Shown here piece after piece: positions 1 through 7,365 of a DNA stretch of 64,000 bases (position 1 is the first letter of the stretch; every line of letters begins with the position of its first letter). The DNA comes from Auriscalpium vulgare (lineage: Eukaryota; Basidiomycota; Agaricomycetes; Russulales; Auriscalpiaceae), in contig JAHBBC010000018.1 of NCBI GenBank assembly GCA_019915015.1, positions 310,001 through 374,000 on the forward strand, written 5' to 3'. Made by a program: the position numbers and the translations under genes. A model generated the notes under the pieces. It saw only the letters and a list, made by a program, of their open reading frames with translations. It searched no databases and was not told the origin of the DNA.

Positions 1-411
1 CCGGAAGTGCTCCGGCAGGTCCGTACGAATGGGCTTTACCTTGAGGTGTGCTGGCTTGTAACGCTTCTTCGTGGCCGCAAAGACTTCGCGCTGCATCGCG
101 GTCGGCTGTAGCTCACCTCTGTCCGTTTCCTCCTCTCTTTCTCTCCCACTCTCGCCGTCTCCCCAGTCTGCCGCCGTCCAAATAAACGTCCCTGCTCTTG
201 CTCGTTCCTCCTCTTCCTCTCCTTCTTCCGCTCGCTTCGCGAACACTCCCGCGTATTCCTCCGGTAGGTCGCACACTGACAAATAAGCTGACTGCACATC
301 TTCGATTGTAGGCGAGGATTCGAGGTACACCAGGGATTCCATTCTAAGAGTATCAGGCTTATCGGGCTCGAACCCCACGACCAGCCCTACCTCCTCCTGG
401 TCCTCCAACAA
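1..411 (-). CDS. pol: pol polyprotein, N-terminal part (copy A)
   Basis: Start of the pol frame of copy A, cut by the window edge. It is in the -1 frame relative to gag and stays open upstream of the gag stop, so a frameshift from gag is the likely source. The visible part is the acidic linker before reverse transcriptase, equal to the first ~137 codons of the complete pol at 9539-13309. The first triplet counted (411) is TTG; no ATG start is needed if frameshifting operates. Confidence 0.85.
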   Translation of the reverse strand, partial: MLEDQEEVGLVVGFEPDKPDTLRMESLVYLESSPTIEDVQSAYLSVCDLPEEYAGVFAKRAEEGEEEEERARAGTFIWTAADWGDGESGREREEETDRGELQPTAMQREVFAATKKRYKPAHLKVKPIRTDLPEHFR

Positions 412-416
412 ATCCT

Positions 417-3400
417 CTAGTCGCGAAAACCCTCCACCCCCTGCTTCTGGGTTCGCGAGATGCGCTTGCGGCCGCGTGGAATAGTGGGGATTGACGCCAT
501 GACTCCCGTGTTTGGGTCCGTGATCGTGATTGTCTGCCTCTCGTCTGCAAAGTTTTGCACGGTACTTCCCGTGAGAACGTCAAAGGGCCTCCCCAGGAGC
601 ATGTCGTACGCCGGGTTGCGGATGATATGCACCTGTACGTATAGCGTTATACCCCCAATCTTCATCGGGACGTTTCTAGCCAGGCCTAGCGACCTATCGC
701 GACTTTTGTTGGCCGATATCATATCCAGGCGAACGTTCGGATCGTAATGCAGCCCGAGGTAATGGCATACGTCCTCGGACATGGAAATAATCTGCGACCC
801 GGGATCCACGACTGCCTCGATGTGCGCTTGGTTGTCGACTAGTGGCAAGATCGAACGGAGGGCCAGCGATTCCTTGGCGACTTCCAACGGCTCAGGGTCT
901 GGTTCCCCTTCTCCTGCTTCTCCTAGATCTCCCATCAGAACCTCCACAATGACTTCTCCTACACGCGTCCCCTCGGGCAACTCCGTTGGCTGGTGTCCCA
1001 GGGCTTGCAGAAAGGTTTCGGGCATATGGTCCGCGAATCCCCTCACCACCTTCTCGTCCTCTCCTTCCCCTTCGTCCTGGTCAAAGTCGAACGGAAAGAG
1101 CTCTGGTTCGCTTTCCACCATCGCCTGGACTACTGGTACTCTTGCCTCGTTTGGGACCCGCTTAGGGGTCACCACGTTGCGAACTTGAGCGCGTACTTCC
1201 GGGGCAATGGACATGAGCTCCCTCTGTGTCAAGGTGACCTCCGCATTCATGGCCCTCTCATAAACCTTACTTGCTATTACGGGGTCGCGGACCGGGGCGA
1301 CCTTATTGTATGCTGGGTCCGCCTTGCGCTGCCCCGCGCTTCGTTGGTAACTTGCCGGCCCTATGTACGTCGCGTCGGGCACCTTCGCGAAAGGGTGGAT
1401 CGGAGGTGTTAACGGCTCCTCACCCGCTGTGGTGTCTTCGTCGGCCTGCCTTGGTTTGTCTGCGCTATCCCCAGTCTCCCCTGGTCGGTCGACGGCCTCC
1501 GGCTCGAAGGAAACCTGCTTCTTGGCTTGCGTAAACGGCTTCCTCTTCGGAATGACCACCTCTGGAACTCGTCGCGATCTTTCGCGCTCGCCAGGCAGCA
1601 GCCCTATTGCCTGGGGAAACTCGCCCGCGTCCAGTGCGGCCTGCCGGCGTTCCTTCTGAGCTTGCCTTTCCGCTCGGGCCGTCAGGAGCACTGCCATCTC
1701 CTGCTGGAGCTCCGTCATTCTGTCTTCGTCGGTCAATTGCGGCGTCAGTTGGATTAGGCCGGCGACCGTCTGCACTTTGGCCGGCACTGGCTCGTAGTCC
1801 ATCGTCGTCAGCATCATGGCTTCTGACTGTCCGTGTTGATTCCCGGCGTAGTACGCATCCACACGCTGCTTCAGCGGGCCTTCTCCTAGCGGGATAAGCC
1901 CTCCACCCTTCAGAACGACCCGGTTGTTGTGGTCCCTAGATACGCGACCCGTCGCGATGTAGTCCTGGACCACCATACATTCCCTGACGAAGTGCCCCGT
2001 TTGGCCGCAGAAAAGGCATCCTGACGGCCCTCCCTGTCCGCCTTGATTTCCTTGCGTGGCGCGCGGCTGTTGAGTTCCCGAGGTACCCCCATAACCCCTC
2101 TGACCTCCGCCGTTCCCCTGGTTGACGAGCATCCGCGCGAACTGTTCGGCAACCGCGGCTTTGATTGCTTCTTGAAACTGTTCTATTTTGATTACAGGCT
2201 CCGTCGTTGCAACCGCCACTGCCGGTCCTGCGCTGACCGCTGGTACGATTGAGGGAGTGCCCCTCAGCTCGTACTCTCCTGCCTCTAGCACGTCGGCCAT
2301 GGGGTACGGTGTTTCTTTATCGTGGTCCGGCAATTTGATCTGCAGTCTCGTCGCCACCCTGTTCATGAGGCTGTCCTGGAAAGCGCGAAGGAACGCGATA
2401 TCGCGCTCACGGGTCGAGATCCTGCTTTTCTTAACCAGGAAGTCGGTGATCGCGAAGAACTGCCGATAGAATTCGCTGAGCTCGCCGCCGGACGCAATGC
2501 CCAGACGGTACCGACTGCCTACGAGCGCGTCCATGTCCGCGATGGTATACTTGCGGTCCTCATCGGCTCCCGGGTACAGTTTAACAATGGCGTCCTGAAA
2601 GTCTTGGTAGGTCTTGGTGGGATCCTTAAACTCCGGCCTCGCTTCCCACTCCTCAGCCGTCGCGACGTCTAGGTAACGCACTGCATGGCCCTTCTTCGCC
2701 GTATCATCCGCTAGTTGAGCCCGGGCGAAGAGATGGTTTAGCTCGTCGAAGTAACGCGGTAACTCGCGGGCCTTCTGATTGAAAGACGGTGCGTTGCGGT
2801 CCCCGCGGGTAGGCATTGCGACTGGCGCGACGTTGGGCTGAGGCGGTATTGCCTGTTGTCCGCCGCCTCCCCCTCCTCCACCGCCTCCGCCTCCGCCGCC
2901 GCCTCCTCCACCCGTTCCTGTTCCTTGTTGCTGTGTACTCATTCCTGACTGTGTTGGCGACTTTGGGTTGCTGGGGTTCGAACGGCTTGATGGCGCTTCT
3001 TGGGGATTGTTGCTAGCTTCCGCGACGTTTCGCGAAGTCCTATCTTGTAAGGAAACGGCCCGTCCCCATCCCGGACTGACCCGTTCGTTCCTCGAGCATT
3101 CCCCTTCCGGATCATGCCGTGTGTGATGGTCGCTATCGCCACCATCAGAATTCAGAAGCAAACCTTCTAGTCCCTCGATCGTGACGCGATCCCCTCCTGT
3201 GATCAGGGACCTAGGGTCCTCTCCGGCGCGTCGGATCTCCCTACTGAGGGTCGGTCCATGCGGATCCTCTTCTTCTGATGGCAGGCTTGATAGCGATGAG
3301 ACTTCCCCCTGTTCGTCTTGTGGTTCCTCGATTTCTGCCTCTATGGCCGCCTGTCGCGACGTATTGCGAGCGTCCGCCCTCGTGGTCCTCTGCGGCTGTG

Positions 3401-3440
3401 TTCGCGTTGGGAGGTGGGCTATCTTGGGTTTCGGCGCCAT
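417..3440 (-). CDS. gag: gag-protease polyprotein (copy A)
   Basis: 1007-aa protein starting at an ATG. A low-complexity N-terminus has a run of ~18-20 glycines near residues 174-193. A capsid-like helical region follows, then a CCHC zinc knuckle (C-x2-C-x4-H-x4-C) near residue 472. Near residue 877 is a retropepsin-like domain with D-P-G-S in place of the usual D-S/T-G, followed by the LLGRPF flap-region motif. Protease is thus in the gag frame and pol begins with the reverse-transcriptase linker. Forms virus-like particles and binds element RNA (family knowledge). It differs from the copy B gag by about one residue (DKPRQ versus DKQRQ). Confidence 0.95.
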   Translation of the reverse strand: MAPKPKIAHLPTRTQPQRTTRADARNTSRQAAIEAEIEEPQDEQGEVSSLSSLPSEEEDPHGPTLSREIRRAGEDPRSLITGGDRVTIEGLEGLLLNSDGGDSDHHTRHDPEGECSRNERVSPGWGRAVSLQDRTSRNVAEASNNPQEAPSSRSNPSNPKSPTQSGMSTQQQGTGTGGGGGGGGGGGGGGGGGGQQAIPPQPNVAPVAMPTRGDRNAPSFNQKARELPRYFDELNHLFARAQLADDTAKKGHAVRYLDVATAEEWEARPEFKDPTKTYQDFQDAIVKLYPGADEDRKYTIADMDALVGSRYRLGIASGGELSEFYRQFFAITDFLVKKSRISTRERDIAFLRAFQDSLMNRVATRLQIKLPDHDKETPYPMADVLEAGEYELRGTPSIVPAVSAGPAVAVATTEPVIKIEQFQEAIKAAVAEQFARMLVNQGNGGGQRGYGGTSGTQQPRATQGNQGGQGGPSGCLFCGQTGHFVRECMVVQDYIATGRVSRDHNNRVVLKGGGLIPLGEGPLKQRVDAYYAGNQHGQSEAMMLTTMDYEPVPAKVQTVAGLIQLTPQLTDEDRMTELQQEMAVLLTARAERQAQKERRQAALDAGEFPQAIGLLPGERERSRRVPEVVIPKRKPFTQAKKQVSFEPEAVDRPGETGDSADKPRQADEDTTAGEEPLTPPIHPFAKVPDATYIGPASYQRSAGQRKADPAYNKVAPVRDPVIASKVYERAMNAEVTLTQRELMSIAPEVRAQVRNVVTPKRVPNEARVPVVQAMVESEPELFPFDFDQDEGEGEDEKVVRGFADHMPETFLQALGHQPTELPEGTRVGEVIVEVLMGDLGEAGEGEPDPEPLEVAKESLALRSILPLVDNQAHIEAVVDPGSQIISMSEDVCHYLGLHYDPNVRLDMISANKSRDRSLGLARNVPMKIGGITLYVQVHIIRNPAYDMLLGRPFDVLTGSTVQNFADERQTITITDPNTGVMASIPTIPRGRKRISRTQKQGVEGFRD
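426..432 (-). promoter_or_regulatory. Candidate -1 frameshift heptamer (copy A)
   Basis: On the minus strand the end of gag reads GAG GGT TTT CGC GAC TAG. This contains G-GGT-TTT in the X-XXY-YYZ register of canonical -1 slippery sites, six bases before the stop. A -1 slip here enters the open pol frame. Confidence 0.6.
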
Positions 3441-3510
3441 GTTGATCAGCGACCGGGTGCCGTCTACGAGGCTGATTTTAAAGCTCGAACACGATCGTCA
3501 TCACCATACC

Positions 3511-3527
3511 CCTCGCGGTGGGCTCCA
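3511..3527 (-). other. Primer-binding site (copy A)
   Basis: Minus-strand TGGAGCCCACCGCGAGG starts 3 nt inside the LTR end. It begins TGG, complementary to a tRNA CCA end. The same 17-mer occurs in copy B and in the unrelated-LTR element at 50873. The tRNA is not identified. Confidence 0.75.
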
Positions 3528-3530
3528 AAA

Positions 3531-4187
3531 TGATACGCTATCACCCGGGACGGACCCTAGCGGGGCGTGCGGCGAGTGCCTCACAGGACAACAACCACCA
3601 ACACTGCCTCCTATACGTCGCGATCCAGTCCGGGTGACTAGTCTTGCCGAGGGGGGAAGGTGTTCGTGTCGCTGTTGCGCTTCGTGCCCTCCCCGCGGTC
3701 GTGCGGGGCCACCTCCTACCGCCTAAACACCAAACTAAACACTCACCTGCCTGGGGATGCCCTCTACGGGATCCTCCTCCGAGTGCTTCGCACCCGTGTG
3801 CGAAGCGTCCGCCTATGGGCCGTCGCACCCCCTCTTGCCTGTCCGCCTGCCTACCTGTTCCCACATCGGTGGGGTCCTTCCTTCCTAAGTCTGGTAGCGC
3901 CTCAGGCTACAGTTTCTGTGAGGTAAAGGGTGTGGGTGGCTTGCGCCGCCCACAGGTTGATTGGGTTGCTACGTCTCGCGCAGCTCCCTAAGTAGTGGCT
4001 CTACCTACGTCGCTAAGCCCTCCCGATCTAGCCCGTTCCGGTGATCCGTTCCGTCGCCAGTCCCGGTTGCTCCTGGGTCGCCGGACCACGTTCCCATCAC
4101 CCCCGCTCCCGCGACCCTGCGCCTCGCATGCTGCTTCCCCGTCTCGCGACGTCTCGCTACACGCTTGCCCGCGGCCTGAACCTATCA
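3531..4187 (-). repeat. LTR shared by copies A and B (657 bp)
   Basis: Bounded by TGATA...TATCA-type ends: on the minus strand it begins TGATAGG and ends GCGTATCA. It is the 3' LTR of copy B and the 5' LTR of copy A. Two substitutions (3619 and 3647) separate it from the LTR at 16429-17085, about 0.3% divergence, so copy B is young. Confidence 0.93.
3785..3806 (-). other. 9-bp perfect hairpin inside the LTR
   Basis: GCTTCGCAC-CCGT-GTGCGAAGC: a 9-bp perfect stem with a 4-nt loop. The same hairpin is at about 16683-16704 in the other LTR. It could be an RNA element or a processing signal; function unknown. Confidence 0.5.
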
Positions 4188-4226
4188 TTTCTCCCCCCAA
4201 CTGAAACTGCAACTGTCCCCAGTTGC
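4188..4226 (-). promoter_or_regulatory. Polypurine tract plus upstream hairpin (3' end of copy B)
   Basis: On the minus strand, TTGGGGGGAGAAA directly abuts the LTR start TGATAGG, as expected for the plus-strand primer of reverse transcription. Eight bases upstream is a hairpin, GCAACTG-GGGA-CAGTTGC (4226-4209), with a 7-bp stem and tetraloop GGGA. A related module sits just after pol (9482-9516). Confidence 0.85.
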
Positions 4227-4246
4227 CAGGAACCGTGCGGAAGCGG

Positions 4247-4255
4247 CATATAAGG
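4247..4255 (+). promoter_or_regulatory. TATA box of cargo gene 1
   Basis: GCATATAAGG lies about 65 bp before the ATG at 4316, just outside the polypurine tract and on the strand opposite to gag-pol. Two TCGCGA palindromes (4258 and 4268) follow immediately. Confidence 0.55.
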
Positions 4256-4315
4256 GCTCGCGACCTTTCGCGATAACGTCGCTTGTAGCATCCCTTTGCC
4301 GATTTCTGTCCCGCG

Positions 4316-5564
4316 ATGTCCCTCCCCGCAGCGTCTGCCACCGCCGACAACCTCGACCTCCTCCGCCTGTTGACGCAGGCCCCCTTCGCTGGTTTTGACC
4401 TTGGGGATGCCGAACGGGAGGTTGCGCTACGTCTAGAGTGGGCCGACAAAGTCAACCAGCTCGTGGTGCGTGCTGGTCCCCGACCGCGTCTTTTCCCGGC
4501 TTGGCTGATGATGAACTCAATTCCAGACCCTTTCTTCAATCCGCGCGTCCCGCAGCCTGCGCGATCTTGCCTTCCACTTCACTTCGCCGATCCTCGAGTT
4601 CATGGTGAAGCTCGTTCCAGCGTCCGCCCCTCTCGCCCAGCGCTTCGAGGGCACCCTCATGCGTACCCTCCCCGACTCAGCGCGCGCCAGCCCGCGGTGG
4701 TCCCAGATGTTCTCCCCTTTCCCTGCCGACGCTACCGACGCGGAACTCCACGTCTTGATCACCATCGTGGAGGCTGGGCTCTGGACCGTGTACTACTTCG
4801 GAGACGGTTCTGTCGAATCCTACCTCCATGAAATCACGGAGTTGCATGGCGCCTTCCCCACCCTGCGTCCTCAGGGGATGCAGAGCTGGCTCCTACGTGA
4901 TTTCGACGCCCGGGCCGTCCATGGGATGTTTGTTATTACCCGCGAAGACGCCGTGTGCCGCGCCCTGGCCTACCACGTCCGTGGTGCCTCCAGCTCCCCC
5001 CACTCTCGTGCCTACGCGGGCCGCCTCACCACGGGCGTGGTGTACTACCTATTGGGGGGCCTCGCGGAGGACTCGGTGGATATGTTACGGGACTTTACCA
5101 CCATTTCCGAGGCCTTCGACACGTTTCGCGATATTTGGGCGGACTGGCCACTGGTGTTGGATCGCCTCGACATGCGCTGGGCCGCGATGGCAACCTGTAT
5201 GGGCGGGATGCTGGACGCATGGGGATTAGGGTCCCGCCTCCTCGCCAACCTCCAGCCCGCAGACTTCCTGGTCCAGGATATCAGCGTGGCCTCGATTCGC
5301 GCCATCGAGCAGATCAGTTCTGCGCGCCTCTCGCACATCTCCTCCTCCCAAGCCATAGCTGAGATACCCCTAGGCTTCGATGCCATAGTCCATCCCTCGG
5401 ACCAGCCGGGCCCTCTTCCCTTCCCCGCGCACCCCACGGTACCAGCGCCGACGGCCCCCTCCGCGTCTCCTACCTACGCCGGGGAGATACCGCCGCCCAT
5501 CGCCAGCTCGGAAGAAGTCGAGGAGGGGGAGGTGATCGAGCTTCTGATGGAGCGCGAGGAATAG
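4316..5564 (+). CDS. Antisense cargo gene 1, helical protein of unknown function
   Basis: Two exons: 4316-4465 and 4527-5564. The 61-nt intron starts GTGCGT and ends TTCCAG, and splicing restores one frame of 395 codons. Not a family I recognise. The protein is mostly helical, with a hydrophobic/aromatic core (for example EAGLWTVYYFGDGSVESYL) and a proline-rich tail ending in an acidic EEVEEGEVIELLMEREE stretch. No signal peptide or catalytic motif is visible. It is paralogous to cargo gene 2: same two-exon plan with the intron after a short first exon, and matching segments around VKLVPASAPLAQRFE and LWTVYYFGDG. It has its own TATA box and reads against gag-pol, so it is not part of the polyprotein. 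Confidence 0.75.
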
Positions 5565-5847
5565 GTATATTCCCGGGCCAATGTCTGTAGAATGTTCCAT
5601 AGCTATTGAAATGGAACCAGGAGCCATGTGCGGCTTCCCCCTGTCCCTGTGCCACGTTTCGCGATGCCTTGCGATAAGCTCCTGGGCCCATGCCGGAGGC
5701 TCCGTCTGGGTCGCGATCTGTCGCGATAACCCACGTTGACCGGAACTCCGGCGAGACCCTCGTGTTTTGGTCTTCGCGCTGTATCGCGACGCCGCGATGG
5801 TGTGCCTCTTTCCCTACTCGCGCCGCCTATATGAGGGGGCTGCGACG
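5565..5847 (+). promoter_or_regulatory. Promoter region of cargo gene 2 with TCGCGA cluster
   Basis: 283 bp between cargo genes 1 and 2 with no convincing gene. TCGCGA palindromes occur at 5659, 5711, 5721 and 5784, and a CCTATATGAGG box at about 5826-5836. The repeated palindrome matches those after the TATA box of gene 1 and is a candidate shared regulatory site. Confidence 0.4.
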
Positions 5848-7086
5848 ATGGCCTTTTCCAAAAAAAACCCTCAACGCCCCAGTCCGTCCGACTACCTCCT
5901 CCACATGCAGGCCGTCCTACTCCGCGCGTTTTCGCGTTTCCGGCTGTACCAGCTGTTGATACATCCGGTTGAGGTGCCCTTGCCTGGTGCCGACGCTTCC
6001 TCATTTCCCGCGGCCGCCGTTGCCTGGCTTCAGGAGATCTCCGACCTATTGGTGCGTCGTCCCGCGGCCCTCGTTTCCCTCATCCCGGCCTCGTACTGAC
6101 GTTGTCTTCGCTTCTTCTCCCCTTTTCAGCAGGACCATCGCGAGACGTCGCATTTTACCCTACCGGCCCTCGCGTCCATGACCGTCGTCTCGACGCTCTC
6201 CTACCTAGCGGAGCGCTTTCCCGAAACGTTCGAACAAACCGCCCCCATTCGCGCGAATATCGTAGGAAATATTCCGTTCGGAGGGGACAACGCCCCGGGG
6301 CAGCCACCCAGCGTCGCTCTGCTTCCTCACGTGGTCCATGTGGACTCCTTGGCCCACCTGGTGGAGCGCTCCGTTTGGTTGCTGTACCGTCACCAACTTC
6401 ACGGCCGGGCAACTTTCGAGGTCAACTTGGCAGCGCTGTTCGGCCCCGAGTTTGCCCCCCGTCCCGACGGCCTTGCCACCCGTGTTGCCGAGTTATTCCT
6501 TCGCGACCTCGATCGTTTGAGTGACGACCTCGACCACGCCGACGGGCTGGTCGGGGCCCTCATGCTCCCCTTGAACCGCGCCGTGATCGGAATGACCCAC
6601 CCCCGCGACATTGGCGTCCTCGACTTCCTTGCGGCCGCGAGTCCCTCGTTGCAGGCTGCCCATCGTGCGAACGTCCGTGAAGCCGCCGACTATCTCGTTC
6701 CCGGCCTCAAGTTGGTCGCGGAGCTTCGCGACTTCGTTTGGGCGGACCAATTGAACGCCAGCCACCTGCGCCACGCCGTCACTCGCCTCGAAGGCACCGC
6801 GGGAAAGCTGCTGTACGATGCCTGCGAAGTTGCCGCGGTCCTCGACCACCTCGCCGGTGCCGGTCCTATGCGCCGTATGCTTACCGCCCTTCCCTTCCCG
6901 CCGCTTACTCACCGAGTCATCCGCCGCGGCTCTATCGCGTTCTCGTGGGGGGTCCCCAACCTTGTTGAGGTCGTGGGCCCGAGGCCTCCTGATGCCCTGA
7001 GTCGACGGGCTGGTCGTAGGAATGGGGGTAACCGCGCCCGGACTCCCGCGCCCAATGGTGCGTCTGGGTCCGGTGCGCCCGCGTAG
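5848..7086 (+). CDS. Antisense cargo gene 2, paralogue of cargo gene 1
   Basis: Two exons: 5848-6051 and 6130-7086. The 78-nt intron begins GTGCGT and ends TTTTCAG; the splice is phase 0 and gives 386 codons. It resembles cargo gene 1 in length (386 versus 395), intron placement and local sequence: YLAERFPETFEQ against LAQRFEGTLMRTL, and VERSVWLLYRHQLHGRATFEV against VEAGLWTVYYFGDGSVESYL. The middle is rich in leucine, aspartate and histidine helices (residues about 130-290). The C-terminus is a basic low-complexity tail that could bind nucleic acid. Function unknown. An acceptor 3 nt further on (6133) would also keep the frame. Confidence 0.72.
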
Positions 7087-7365
7087 CGAGCGATTCCTGT
7101 AATTTGCCCAAGGCGCCCTTAGGGCCCAGTAATGCCATTCCGTTCCCTATCCCTTCTTCTTGACTCGCGCGCGAACGCTCGCTAAGCCGTGTGAAGGTAA
7201 GCGCCGCACCTGTCGCGGCCCGGCGGGCCCGCTCTGCTTCCACGTCGGAAGCAAAAACCCACACGCTGGCGCGGCGCCCCGTCTTAACGCGACGCGTTGC
7301 GCCTCGACCTCTCCGTCTCTCTCTTTCCTCCCCTCACCTCTCCCTATCTCCCCCCTTCCCTGGCC
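7087..7365 (+). other. Spacer upstream of cargo gene 3
   Basis: About 280 bp of GC- and pyrimidine-rich sequence between cargo genes 2 and 3, including CT-rich runs just before the ATG as is common near fungal transcription starts. No gene or clear TATA box seen. Confidence 0.4.

Larger units (their letters stand above)
1..4187 (-). mobile_element. Ty3/gypsy element, copy A (truncated by window edge)
   Basis: Minus-strand LTR retrotransposon: shared LTR at 3531-4187, primer-binding site, gag-protease frame and the first part of pol. It matches 12899-17085 base for base apart from about eight single-base differences seen by eye, with a constant offset of 12898. It lies head to tail with copy B and shares the LTR at 3531-4187. 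The rest of pol, any cargo and the other LTR lie left of the window. Confidence 0.95.

Noticed and set aside
36..299. Small arginine-rich frame near the left edge and its copy at 12934-13197
   Set aside because: Overlaps the pol linker in another frame and has no independent support.
417..3440. Many plus-strand open frames opposite gag (for example 781-1188 and 3181-3726), repeated opposite the copy B gag
   Set aside because: They mirror GC-rich coding sequence, have no family signal and no promoter or splice logic; treated as shadows.
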